This document shows positions 1 to 7,737 of a stretch of DNA of 64,000 nucleotides, piece by piece. Source of the stretch: Flavobacterium johnsoniae (GTDB lineage: Bacteria > Bacteroidota > Bacteroidia > Flavobacteriales > Flavobacteriaceae); NCBI RefSeq assembly GCF_001879205.1, contig NZ_MLFK01000005.1, positions 496,001 to 560,000 on the forward strand. Reading direction: 5' to 3'. Each line of letters opens with the position of its first letter. Position 1 is the first letter of the stretch. The notes under the pieces were generated by a model, which made no database searches, was not told the DNA's origin, and saw only the letters and a program-made list of their open reading frames with translations. A program made the translations under genes and the position numbers.

Positions 1-298
1 AACTGCTATGCTGTGTTTTTGAAATTAATATAGAAGAGTGATCAAAGTCAATATCAATTTCATGACCTTTTGTGCCTTTGATACACATGGAAGTGCCAAT
101 TCCGAACTGTTCTTTCTGATAATTGGAGAAAATAATTACGAATTTATTTTCATCCAGGCTTTTTGTTAAATGATTTATTTTGGCTTTAACTTGCTGTATA
201 TGTTTAATAGGATGCCTTTTTGCATAATATCCCTCAGAATCTGTAAAATCTTTCTGAGGATCAATAATCACCAGTAATTCTTCTTTAGCTAATTTCAT
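1..298 (-). CDS. Isochorismatase-like cysteine hydrolase, N-terminal part (cut by window edge)
   Basis: Reading leftwards from the ATG at 298, the frame stays open to the window edge, giving 99 residues. The start contains LLVIIDPQKDFTD, the typical first strand and catalytic-Asp region of isochorismatase/nicotinamidase-like hydrolases, followed by a helix rich in Lys and a strand KFVIIFSNYQ. These enzymes hydrolyse amides or vinyl ethers using an Asp-Lys-Cys triad; the Lys and Cys regions lie outside or near the edge, so activity and substrate cannot be judged. The gene was too short inside the window to be an obvious call but the motif is clear. Confidence 0.7.
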   Translation of the reverse strand, partial: MKLAKEELLVIIDPQKDFTDSEGYYAKRHPIKHIQQVKAKINHLTKSLDENKFVIIFSNYQKEQFGIGTSMCIKGTKGHEIDIDFDHSSILISKTQHSS

Positions 299-464
299 GT
301 ATATTTTAATCTGCTTTTGAAGTTATTGTAAAGTACCAGCTTTTAGAAAAATCAGAATTTAGAGAGTATGAAGGTAACTATCTGCCTAAAAGCTTTTTTT
401 AATTTGTTTAAATTTGGTAAGGCTGTTCAAACAAATAGTTACGTTAAATGATAACATTTTGGCC

Positions 465-1247
465 TTAAACCATTTCTGTTTTCATTATAATTTCTTCTTC
501 AATCGCGTTCCAAAGCCCAATTCTTTTTTCTAAAGCCAGTATTGAAACTTCTTCTACTTCTTTCCATTTTTGAGCGTCATCTTCGCATAAATCTGTAATC
601 ATCTGCATCGCCATTGGTCCGTGTTCATCTGCATCTAATTCGATATGTCTTTCGAAATAATAAAGCAGTTTGCTTAAATCTGTATCCGGAAGGTTTTTTT
701 GAAAGTTTTTCAGGATTTCGGTAAACATACTCGGAATCAAATCTTCTCTTCCAAAGGTAAAAGCAGCTGCAATTTGATGTGGTTTTCCTTCTTCGATAAC
801 TCTAAAAGTAAAGTCCAGAAAAGCTTTAATCTCCGGATGAAGCGAACTTTGTTTAATGGCAACAAAAATATTATGAAGAGAATTTACAGAGTCTAAAAAC
901 TTGTTGATTTCTGTTGTATCTGCACCGCAGTCTTCCATTGCTTCAAGATACATTTCGTAATGACTTTGTCTTCTTCCGTCAATACTCAAATCTGTTTCTT
1001 CGGCAAGAACAATTTCGTTAATTAAATATCTTGTTTCCGGGTTTTTAGTGGCAAACCAAGGAGTTGTTGTACAGGTTAATTTAGCTTGAAGGGCTTTTAA
1101 TAGTGACATGAAATCCCAAACGGCAAAAACGTGATTTTGAAGAAAACAATGTAAATCGTCAATCGTTTGGATTTTATTGTAAAGAGAGTGTTTTAAAAGC
1201 TGTTCTTTTTGTGGTTGAATGCTATTGTGTATAGTTTCAATATTCAT
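465..1247 (-). CDS. DUF3050 family protein (heme-oxygenase-like fold)
   Basis: 260 residues, soluble, no signal peptide or membrane segment. The N-terminal pattern NHVFAVWDFMSLLKALQ and the later ERHIELDADEHGPMAMQ look like DUF3050, an all-helical family related to the heme-oxygenase/TenA-like fold in which conserved His and Glu residues can form a metal or di-iron site. That family relation is from memory; the substrate is unknown. It stands alone, with its ATG just after the terminator of the acyl-CoA dehydrogenase gene, and a TATCTTTG -7 element on this strand at 1265-1272. Length is normal for the family and no damage is seen. Confidence 0.75.
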   Translation of the reverse strand: MNIETIHNSIQPQKEQLLKHSLYNKIQTIDDLHCFLQNHVFAVWDFMSLLKALQAKLTCTTTPWFATKNPETRYLINEIVLAEETDLSIDGRRQSHYEMYLEAMEDCGADTTEINKFLDSVNSLHNIFVAIKQSSLHPEIKAFLDFTFRVIEEGKPHQIAAAFTFGREDLIPSMFTEILKNFQKNLPDTDLSKLLYYFERHIELDADEHGPMAMQMITDLCEDDAQKWKEVEEVSILALEKRIGLWNAIEEEIIMKTEMV

Positions 1248-1264
1248 TTAAATAAATTTTGATG

Positions 1265-1272
1265 CAAAGATA
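1265..1272 (-). promoter_or_regulatory. Candidate -7 element of the DUF3050 gene
   Basis: TATCTTTG on the minus strand, an exact TAnnTTTG, 17 nt before the ATG at 1247. No TTG is seen at the right distance upstream. It touches the base of the terminator hairpin of the preceding gene, so the two genes are separated by only this short element. Confidence 0.4.
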
Positions 1273-1302
1273 AAAAGCTTCCCGATTAGAAGAAGCTTTT
1301 TT
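1272..1302 (-). terminator. Intrinsic terminator after the acyl-CoA dehydrogenase gene
   Basis: Inverted repeat AAAAAGCTTC / GAAGCTTTTT (1272-1281 and 1292-1301) with a 10-nt loop and T-run in the minus orientation, 32 nt past the stop codon at 1334. Confidence 0.6.
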
Positions 1303-1333
1303 ATATTGATTTTGTATATAATTTAATAGTTGT

Positions 1334-2515
1334 TTATGATTTAAATGCTGGAATTCCAGTTACATCCATTCCGGTAATCAATAAATGTATGTCGTGTGTT
1401 CCTTCGTAAGTGATCACACTTTCGAGGTTCATCATGTGACGCATAATAGAGTATTCGCCTGTAATTCCCATTCCGCCTAACATTTGTCTGGCTTCGCGGG
1501 CGATATGAATTGCCATATCGACATTGTTGCGTTTTGCCATCGAAATTTGAGCTGTTGTTGCTTTTCCTTCGTTTCTTAAAACACCTAAACGCCAGGTTAA
1601 TAATTGTGCTTTTGTGATTTCTGTAATCATTTCAGCAAGTTTTTTTTGCTGCAATTGTGTGCCTCCAATTGGTTTTCCAAACTGGATTCTTTCTTTTGCA
1701 TAGCGCAAAGCAGTATCGTAACAGTCCATTGCAGCGCCTATTGCTCCCCAGGCAATTCCGTATCGGGCAGAATCTAAACAGCCAAGTGGCGCACCTAAGC
1801 CGGATTTGTTTGGTAAAAGATTTTCTTTTGGAACTTTTACATTATCAAAGATCAATTCTCCGGTTGCAGAGGCACGAAGAGACCATTTATTGTGTGTTTC
1901 CGGAGTTGTAAAACCTTCCATACCACGTTCTACGATTAAACCATGAATTCGGCCTTCTTCATTTTTTGCCCAAACTACAGCAATGTCAGCAAAAGGAGCG
2001 TTTGAAATCCACATCTTGGCACCATTTAAAAGATAATGGTCTCCCATATCTTTAAAATTGGTAATCATGCTTCCGGGATCAGAACCGTGATCTGGCTCTG
2101 TTAAACCAAAACATCCCATATATTCTCCGGTTGCCAGTTTTGGCAGATACTTCATGCGTTGTTCTTCATTTCCGTATTTCCAGATAGGATACATTACTAA
2201 AGAAGATTGTACAGATGATGTTGATCTTACACCAGAGTCACCGCGTTCAATTTCCTGCATAATTAACCCGTAAGAGATCTGGTCTAAACCTGCACCGCCA
2301 TATTCTACCGGAATATACGGCCCAAATCCTCCAATTTCTCCAAGCCCTTTTATGATTTGTTTTGGAAATTCTGCTTTTTGAGCATACTCTTCTATAATAG
2401 GAGAAACTTCTCTTTTAACCCATGCACGTGCAGATTCGCGAACTAATTTATGTTCATCTGTTAATAAATCGTCAAGGTTGTAGTAATCTGGGGCTTGAAA
2501 TAAGTCTGGTTTCAT
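1334..2515 (-). CDS. Acyl-CoA dehydrogenase, glutaryl-CoA dehydrogenase type
   Basis: 393 residues from the ATG at 2515; a longer frame exists, but the extra N-terminal residues come from the promoter region and are not family-like. It would oxidise and decarboxylate glutaryl-CoA to crotonyl-CoA with FAD in lysine/tryptophan degradation. Seen: RGDSGVRSTSS (about 91-101), characteristic of glutaryl-CoA dehydrogenases, the FGLTEPDHGSDPG flavin-loop motif, and ITYEGTHDIH near the end with the catalytic Glu at about residue 371. Length equals the family norm. No electron-transfer flavoprotein or thiolase genes lie next to it. Another short-chain acyl-CoA dehydrogenase is the alternative, less likely given the Arg/Ser motif. 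Confidence 0.85.
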   Translation of the reverse strand: MKPDLFQAPDYYNLDDLLTDEHKLVRESARAWVKREVSPIIEEYAQKAEFPKQIIKGLGEIGGFGPYIPVEYGGAGLDQISYGLIMQEIERGDSGVRSTSSVQSSLVMYPIWKYGNEEQRMKYLPKLATGEYMGCFGLTEPDHGSDPGSMITNFKDMGDHYLLNGAKMWISNAPFADIAVVWAKNEEGRIHGLIVERGMEGFTTPETHNKWSLRASATGELIFDNVKVPKENLLPNKSGLGAPLGCLDSARYGIAWGAIGAAMDCYDTALRYAKERIQFGKPIGGTQLQQKKLAEMITEITKAQLLTWRLGVLRNEGKATTAQISMAKRNNVDMAIHIAREARQMLGGMGITGEYSIMRHMMNLESVITYEGTHDIHLLITGMDVTGIPAFKS

Positions 2516-2536
2516 TTTTGATAGTTTTTTGCAAAA

Positions 2537-2568
2537 CAAATTTACGTAATAAAAATATAACAAAACAA
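2537..2568 (-). promoter_or_regulatory. Promoter of the acyl-CoA dehydrogenase gene
   Basis: Minus strand TTG (2566-2568), 21-nt spacer, TAAATTTG (2537-2544), matching the Bacteroidota -33/-7 pattern. The -7 element ends 21 nt before the ATG at 2515, which supports that start over the longer frame that would begin within the promoter region. Confidence 0.55.
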
Positions 2569-2654
2569 AGCTAAATTGTTATAATTTCATACATTAGTTA
2601 AAAAATAATCACAAATAAGGTAAATTAATTTTAGTTTATTGATAATATATAAAC

Positions 2655-2662
2655 TAATTTTG
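2655..2662 (+). promoter_or_regulatory. Candidate -7 element of the TPR/AraC gene
   Basis: TAATTTTG, an exact TAnnTTTG, 23 nt before the ATG at 2686. No TTG is seen at the usual spacing upstream, so support is the -7 box only. Confidence 0.35.
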
Positions 2663-2685
2663 AGATTCCAAAAAACATACATTGA

Positions 2686-4440
2686 ATGAGGCTGATCATC
2701 TCTTTTTTACTTTTTTTTGTTGTAAACATGGGTTTTTCTCAACAAAACAGAGAATTAACAGAACAAGAGTATTTACTATTGCAGGATAAGATTCGACTGA
2801 ATTTGAATGCTGATAGAGATAGCGCTGCAATATATGCAAATGAAATGGCAAAGTCCGGGAACTATAAACATTTGGCTTTTGCAAATGTAGCAATTGCTTA
2901 TTTACTTCAATTAAAAGACGATACGGCAAAATCTAAGGAAAAGTATAATCTGGCATTTAAATACCTGGATAAAATGCCTGAGTCTAAAGACAAAACGCAG
3001 CTTACCGCTTACTTGTATAATTATGGCGGGATGATTGAGGGAGCAAGAGAGAACTACAGTAAAGCTCTTGAAAACTATCAAACAGGAATGAAAATCTCTA
3101 CTAAGATTGGAGATATAATTCAGATAGCAAAATTTAAAAGTAATATTGCAATTATAAATGAAGCGATTGGGAATTATCAATTGGCCATAAAAAATTTAAA
3201 GCAGTTAAATGTTTTTCTTGATAATAATGAAAACTATTACACAAAGGAGCAATTTAATACCATAAAGAGCAGTAATAATCTCACTTTGGCTGCATCATAC
3301 GAAGGTTGGTATATGAAAAACCAATCTTCAATGTATTTATTAGATTCTGCTGCCTACTTTTATAAAAAAACGGTTTCATATTCTCAAAATTTACCCATTA
3401 ATAATGTTAAGGCAAAAATTAGTCTTGGAAACGTTTATTCTATAAAAAAAGATTATCAGAACGCTGAGAAAACCTATTATAACATTGTTTTTTATGCAAA
3501 ACAGAATAATTTGAACAGAGAATATAAAATTGCCAATTATAATTTAGGCAACTTATATTATGAAACAAAAAAGTATGATAAGGCATTGGTGTTTTTTAAA
3601 AAGGTTGATTCCGTTTCAGAGATCGATAATCAAAAAGATGAAAGCTTTTTAAAATCAAATTATTATCAGGCTAAAATATACAATATATATAATGAGCCGC
3701 AGGAAGCATTTAAACATTCTAAAATATACCTGGATAATTATGAGAAATCTGAGGCTAAACTCAATAATGAAGCTTTAGAAGTAAATTATAAGCTGGGTAC
3801 AGGAAATCTAAGCGACGAAATGGTCGTGATCCAGGAAAAATATGAAAAAGATGTTTTGCTAAATAAAGCATTAAAAGTATTTTACGTATTACTGGTAGTG
3901 GGAATTGTCTTTTTATTGATCAAAAATATAATAGACAAGAATAAAGCACATAAAAAAATGAATGCTTTAATTGAAGAATTTAAAGCAAATCTTGAAAAGA
4001 AAAACAATGCCGAAGCTGAAATTGCACAGACATCGACAGCTGTTGAATTAGAAGAAGTAAGTGTTAAAAAAGAGAGTATAACCCTTAGTATTGACGAAGC
4101 TAAGGAGAATAAAATAGTTGAAAAATTACTGGCACTTGAAAGTAAATTAGAATATTTAAATTCTGATTTTACATTGCAGCATGTGGCTAAAAAAATCAAA
4201 ACCAACACGACTTATTTGTCTTATGTTGTAAATAAACGATTCGGGAAATCATTTGGTGAATATTCGAACGAGCTTAAAATTAATTATGTAATCAATGAAA
4301 TGATTACCAACCATATGTATCGTAAATATTCAACACAAGCGATAGCGGAAAGTGTAGGTTTTAAAAATGCCGTATCGTTTGCTAAATCATTTCGCAAAAG
4401 AACTGGAGTTTCTCCAGCTCAATTTGCGAATAACATTTAA
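2686..4440 (+). CDS. TPR-repeat membrane regulator with C-terminal AraC-type HTH
   Basis: 584 residues. A signal-like N-terminus (hydrophobic residues 3-18 ending FSQQN) is followed by about 350 residues of tetratricopeptide-like helical pairs with repeated Tyr/Ala/Asn pattern, one membrane helix near residues 395-412 (VFYVLLVVGIVFLL), a Lys/Glu-rich linker and an AraC/XylS-type DNA-binding domain over roughly the last 110 residues (LQHVAKKI to GVSPAQF). This architecture is frequent in flavobacteria and suggests a one-component regulator with a periplasmic sensor and a cytoplasmic HTH. The gene is convergent with the minus-strand peptide genes and is the only regulator near the peptide export cluster. 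A role in controlling it is inference from position. Confidence 0.8.
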   Translation: MRLIISFLLFFVVNMGFSQQNRELTEQEYLLLQDKIRLNLNADRDSAAIYANEMAKSGNYKHLAFANVAIAYLLQLKDDTAKSKEKYNLAFKYLDKMPESKDKTQLTAYLYNYGGMIEGARENYSKALENYQTGMKISTKIGDIIQIAKFKSNIAIINEAIGNYQLAIKNLKQLNVFLDNNENYYTKEQFNTIKSSNNLTLAASYEGWYMKNQSSMYLLDSAAYFYKKTVSYSQNLPINNVKAKISLGNVYSIKKDYQNAEKTYYNIVFYAKQNNLNREYKIANYNLGNLYYETKKYDKALVFFKKVDSVSEIDNQKDESFLKSNYYQAKIYNIYNEPQEAFKHSKIYLDNYEKSEAKLNNEALEVNYKLGTGNLSDEMVVIQEKYEKDVLLNKALKVFYVLLVVGIVFLLIKNIIDKNKAHKKMNALIEEFKANLEKKNNAEAEIAQTSTAVELEEVSVKKESITLSIDEAKENKIVEKLLALESKLEYLNSDFTLQHVAKKIKTNTTYLSYVVNKRFGKSFGEYSNELKINYVINEMITNHMYRKYSTQAIAESVGFKNAVSFAKSFRKRTGVSPAQFANNI

Positions 4441-4476
4441 TTAAAATAATTTGATTTTATTAAAATCAGTATGGAT

Positions 4477-4656
4477 TTATCCAACTGATCCCGTTCCTCC
4501 TTTAATAGGATCTACATCATTAGCAGCGGCATTGGCATTGACAGCCGGAGGAGGAGGTGCAATTGTAGTATCATCGCCTCCACGAATTGATTTTTGTTGA
4601 TTTCTATCTATTTTTTCTGCTTTGAAATTTTCTATATTTAATTTGATGTTTTTCAT
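4477..4656 (-). CDS. Double-glycine leader peptide precursor, conserved VDPIKGGTGSVG tail (paralogue 1)
   Basis: 59 residues, too short for standard ORF calling. The leader ENFKAEKIDRNQQKSIRGG ends in Gly-Gly at residues 26-27, the cleavage signature of C39 peptidase exporters. The core is proline- and alanine-rich (IAPPPPAVNANAAAND) and ends in VDPIKGGTGSVG, which recurs exactly in the neighbouring paralogue at 4890-5027. There are no cysteines, so it differs in kind from the plus-strand peptides. The tail carries Asp, Lys, Thr and Ser that could be ester- or thioether-linked, but no ATP-grasp, LanB or LanM enzyme lies in the window. Related leaders are known from Bacteroidota natural-product precursors. 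The product and its modification are unknown. Confidence 0.75.
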   Translation of the reverse strand: MKNIKLNIENFKAEKIDRNQQKSIRGGDDTTIAPPPPAVNANAAANDVDPIKGGTGSVG

Positions 4657-4768
4657 GATTTTTTAATATTTAAAAGTATATTTGTGCGGTAAAAGCTATA
4701 TTCCATCCAAAGTCTAACTACACCTTTTTAAATCGGATTTTTCATCTTTGAGAATAGTAATATAATTA

Positions 4769-4846
4769 TTATCGCAAATTGATTTTTGCTAATTTTTCTG
4801 CCTTGAAGTTTTCCATATAAATTTTCCATCTTTTGTAATTAGACAT
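4769..4846 (-). pseudogene. Frameshifted remnant of a third leader peptide gene
   Basis: From the ATG at 4846 the frame reads MSNYKRWKIYMENFKAEK and then goes off pattern to a stop at 4769. One frame over, the same DNA reads KISKNQF, which continues the leader consensus (EKISKNQQK in the paralogue). Loss of one A in the run at about 4793-4797 explains it: five A residues are present on the minus strand where six would keep the frame. No Gly-Gly or VDPIKGGTGSVG tail follows in any frame, so the core is also lost. It sits between two intact paralogues on the same strand. Confidence 0.65.
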
Positions 4847-4889
4847 TTTAAATTTATAGCTGTATACTTACAAAGTGTTTTTTTGATTT

Positions 4890-5027
4890 TTATCCAACTG
4901 ATCCGGTTCCACCTTTAATTGGGTCTACTTCGGGAGTTGTTTCCTCTCCTCCTCTTACCATTTTTTGTTGATTTTTAGATATTTTTTCATCTTGGAAATC
5001 TTCGAATTTTAGTTTCATATTTGCCAT
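4890..5027 (-). CDS. Double-glycine leader peptide precursor, conserved VDPIKGGTGSVG tail (paralogue 2)
   Basis: 45 residues from the ATG at 5027. Leader FEDFQDEKISKNQQKMVRGG ends in Gly-Gly at 26-27; the core is only 18 residues, EETTPE plus VDPIKGGTGSVG. Compared with paralogue 1, the leader and the last 12 residues are kept and the Pro/Ala stretch is missing, so the tail is evidently the constrained part. An exact TAnnTTTG box (5057-5064) lies 29 nt upstream. The Gly-Gly leader suits the C39 exporter encoded at 8.4 kb, though these peptides lie on the opposite strand. Function unknown. Confidence 0.75.
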   Translation of the reverse strand: MANMKLKFEDFQDEKISKNQQKMVRGGEETTPEVDPIKGGTGSVG

Positions 5028-5056
5028 CTCTTTATGTGTTAGGGTTACTGATATGT

Positions 5057-5064
5057 CAAAACTA
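5057..5064 (-). promoter_or_regulatory. Candidate -7 element of peptide gene 4890-5027
   Basis: Minus strand TAGTTTTG, exact TAnnTTTG, ending 29 nt before the ATG. No -33 TTG at usual spacing. Confidence 0.4.
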
Positions 5065-5287
5065 CAGAAAATGAAAAGCGTTTGATCGAGAATCGGGTTT
5101 TGAGCTTTCTGTTGAAAAAAAAATTAGCATAATTAATTGATATTCAGCGGTATAAATCTAAGACTATGCCTGCTATAATTTATAAATTGTATGTAGTATA
5201 ATTAATAAAATGTATGCTATTGACGTTTTTTTTTCAATAAAAACCCCAATATTTGCATTGTAATTATGATTTAAAAGCGTCCCAAAA

Positions 5288-6847
5288 ATGTTAAAACTTA
5301 TTCAAAAATTTCTTCAAATAAACAGATACTCGGAAGTTAAAAATGAGTTTAAGGATTTGTTTTTATCTCATCCAAATTATCCAAGCTTATTTGCGATTAC
5401 AGATTCATTCGATTTATTGTCTGTAGAAAATGCGGCTATAAGAGTTCCTAAGGAACAGATCGTGGATTTGCCGTCAAACTTTCTGGCTTATTTTAAAGAT
5501 GAATTGACATTGGTTGAAAAGGCTAAAAATTTTGTTAGAATCAGTACGATAAAAAAAGGAATTCAAAAAATATCATACGAGAAGTTTCTTTTAGACTGGA
5601 ATGGTGTTATTGTGGCGATTGAGCCAAATAATGTTGTGGCAAGAGAAAATTTAAAAGTTGAATTGAGCTGGTTAAAATATTTGGTGCCTTTTGTGCTTTT
5701 AGGAGGTTTGTCCTTTTTTTATAATTCGTATGACCTTTTTAGCTTTACGTTCTTACTTATATCTTCTTTAGGATTAATTGTCAGCATTTTGATTGTTCAG
5801 GAGAAACTCGGATTTAAAAATGGTATCATTTCTAAATTTTGCAGTTTAAGCACTAACTCATCTTGTAATTCGGTAATTAATTTTAATGAGAACTACGATA
5901 ATAAATGGATAAGTTTTTCAGATCTGCCATTATTGTTTTTTGGAGCAAGTTTTATAGCCGTTTTGGTTCAGCCTTTAAGCTCGTCTGTTTTTATTGGTTT
6001 TTTGAGTTTATTGGCTATACCTATAATAGTATCTTCAATGTGGATTCAAAAATTTGAGCTGCAAAAATGGTGTGTTATGTGTTTAATGGTTTCATTCTTG
6101 ATTTTTACTCAAAGCTTAATATGGTTTTCATCAGACTTGTTTACGTTAAGTTTTAGTTTCAATGAAGTTTTCCCATTTTTATTCTCATTGGTTCTTCTTG
6201 TTCCAATTTGGTTTGTAATAAAATCTGTGGCTAAAAATGTATTAGACAATGAAAACTCGTTAAAAGAGCTGAAAAAATTTAAAAGAAATTATTCACTGCT
6301 TAATTTCTTATCTAAAAAAGTGCCTCTTACAAATGGATTTGAAGATTTAAGAGGAATCAATTTTGGTAACAGAAATGCAGTAGTGAAATTATCAATAATT
6401 ATTAGTCCAAGCTGTGAGCATTGTCATAAAACATTTCAGGATGCCTTTGATTTGGTTTTAAAATTTCCGGAAAAAATATTTTTAAGCGTTTTATTTAATA
6501 TCAATCCAGAGAATGTAGACAATCCTTATAAAGCAGTCGTTGAGCGTCTTTTAATAATAAATAGACTAACACCAGGAAAAACTGTAGAAGCAATTTCTGA
6601 CTGGCATATAAAAAAGATGAGTTTAAAGAAATGGTTAAAGAAATGGCATGTAGATTCAGTGAGCATGATGATTAACCAGGAAATAAACAAACAATATGAA
6701 TGGTGTGCTAAAAATGATTTTAATTATACACCGGTAAAAATTGTAAATGAAAAATTGTTTCCTAATGAATATGAATTAAGTGAATTGAAATATTTCTTGA
6801 ATGATTTTGTTGAAGAAAAAGAAACAATCCTTGAAAAGACGGCCTAA
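5288..6847 (+). CDS. Membrane VKOR-thioredoxin fusion with degenerate C39-like N-domain
   Basis: 519 residues. Residues 1-115 resemble a C39 peptidase fold (YPSLFAITD, and KKGIQKISYEKFLLDWNGVIVAIE) but lack the catalytic Cys-His-Asp. About six membrane helices follow (130-146, 149-170, 211-230, 233-251, 262-282, 293-313). The middle four match the vitamin K epoxide reductase bundle with its two Cys pairs, C185/C193 and C262-x-x-C265. Residues about 365-500 form a thioredoxin-like domain with C376-E-H-C379. Such proteins pass electrons to quinone and make disulfides in substrates outside the inner membrane. It is the first plus-strand gene of the peptide cluster, and the five precursors downstream all have even cysteine counts. 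A role in oxidising those peptides is inference, but well supported by context. Confidence 0.88.
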   Translation: MLKLIQKFLQINRYSEVKNEFKDLFLSHPNYPSLFAITDSFDLLSVENAAIRVPKEQIVDLPSNFLAYFKDELTLVEKAKNFVRISTIKKGIQKISYEKFLLDWNGVIVAIEPNNVVARENLKVELSWLKYLVPFVLLGGLSFFYNSYDLFSFTFLLISSLGLIVSILIVQEKLGFKNGIISKFCSLSTNSSCNSVINFNENYDNKWISFSDLPLLFFGASFIAVLVQPLSSSVFIGFLSLLAIPIIVSSMWIQKFELQKWCVMCLMVSFLIFTQSLIWFSSDLFTLSFSFNEVFPFLFSLVLLVPIWFVIKSVAKNVLDNENSLKELKKFKRNYSLLNFLSKKVPLTNGFEDLRGINFGNRNAVVKLSIIISPSCEHCHKTFQDAFDLVLKFPEKIFLSVLFNINPENVDNPYKAVVERLLIINRLTPGKTVEAISDWHIKKMSLKKWLKKWHVDSVSMMINQEINKQYEWCAKNDFNYTPVKIVNEKLFPNEYELSELKYFLNDFVEEKETILEKTA

Positions 6848-6907
6848 TATTAGATTAATGAATGATTTAATATTGAAAGAATACCCCAAAACGAAAAATT
6901 AAGAGCT

Positions 6908-7084
6908 ATGTTAAAAAATATTTTAAATCTGGAAGGATCACAAGAAATAAGTGCCAGCGAACAAAAAACGATAGTTGGTGCCAATATTAAAGAGATTACG
7001 GCTAAATGTGATTCGTGGAACTCTATGATATACGAAGATTGTGCTGAGTATTATCCGGAGCTGACTTATGCTAATGCAAATTAA
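6908..7084 (+). CDS. Small cysteine-containing leader peptide, variant GA site
   Basis: 58 residues. The leader MLKNILNLEGSQEISASEQK matches the other plus-strand precursors, but where they have Gly-Gly this one has Gly-Ala (residues 24-25, TIVGAN). C39 peptidases also accept GA or GS, so it may still be cut. The core is acidic and aromatic with two cysteines (C34, C45), enough for one disulfide. It begins 60 nt after the VKOR gene and is probably co-transcribed with it. No homology to a named bacteriocin was recognised. Confidence 0.7.
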   Translation: MLKNILNLEGSQEISASEQKTIVGANIKEITAKCDSWNSMIYEDCAEYYPELTYANAN

Positions 7085-7170
7085 AAAACTGCATAATAAT
7101 TGAATGAATAAATTTAGTCAGATTGATGCAGAATTGTATTAGTATGATTGAATCAAAATAATACCCGGTT

Positions 7171-7362
7171 ATGTTAAAGAAAATTTTGAGTCTCGAACAT
7201 GCTCAGCATATTAGCAAGAGCGAACAAAAAACAATAAAGGGTGGAATTCCTGAGTGCTGGGTTTATGCAATAGAGGCAGGATGTGTGCTGATCCCGAGTG
7301 GAGAAGTTTGTCCGGTTAATACAGAAGCAGGAATTTGCGATACAAATCGACTTTGCTGCTAA
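7171..7362 (+). CDS. Double-glycine leader peptide, six-cysteine core
   Basis: 63 residues. Leader MLKKILSLEHAQHISKSEQK then TIKGG with Gly-Gly at 24-25. The 38-residue core carries six cysteines (29, 38, 47, 56, 62, 63), spaced 9, 9, 9, 6 and 1, and ends in Cys-Cys. An even number and regular spacing suggest up to three disulfides, which fits the VKOR-thioredoxin gene upstream and the C39 exporter downstream. Secreted antimicrobial or signalling peptide is the likely role; the core resembles nothing I can name. Confidence 0.8.
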   Translation: MLKKILSLEHAQHISKSEQKTIKGGIPECWVYAIEAGCVLIPSGEVCPVNTEAGICDTNRLCC

Positions 7363-7737
7363 TTAAGTAGAAAAATTATTTGAAAGTAATATACGATAAA
7401 GCCTTTTTAAAATTTAGTCATGTTTTTTTTAATTTGTAGGCGCTCGATCGTGGAACATTGAGCAAATTATCCCAACATTGATGATTGGTGTCGGGATTCT
7501 CAGGAAAATTGGTCACTGGGTCGGTTTTATTTGGTTAGGGCTGATCAAGTGCCATCTCCTAGAGAAATTGGTATTACTGAAATATATTGAATATAAGAGA
7601 GGATTTATTCTCTCTTTTTTTTATTCAAAAATAAAATAGTAATAAAAATACTACTCTTATGCTTTTTTAATAAAAGACGGAAGCTTCAACTGTCTTAAAA
7701 TGATTGAAGTATAAACAAATCAAAAAACACCAAAATT
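7363..7737 (+). other. Gap with a possible broken peptide gene
   Basis: No intact gene. From about 7430 one frame reads VGARSWNIEQIIP, which recalls the end of a leader (compare TIVGAN in the 6908 gene). The neighbouring frame, from 7462 to the stop at 7590, reads as a plausible hydrophilic peptide (ANYPNIDDWCRDSQENW and onward). No recognisable MLKKIL-type leader precedes either. A degraded precursor with a frameshift is possible but unproven. The rest of the gap holds the terminator at 7596 and AT-rich DNA before the next precursor. Confidence 0.3.
7596..7622 (+). terminator. Intrinsic terminator inside the peptide cluster
   Basis: Stem AGAGAG / CTCTCT (7596-7601, 7610-7615), 8-nt loop, then eight T. 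It would separate the VKOR and first two precursor genes from the next two precursors. Confidence 0.6.

Noticed and set aside
4477..5027. Lanthipeptide or microviridin precursors
   Set aside because: No LanB, LanC, LanM or ATP-grasp gene in the window and the cores have no cysteine; the leader alone does not prove the class.
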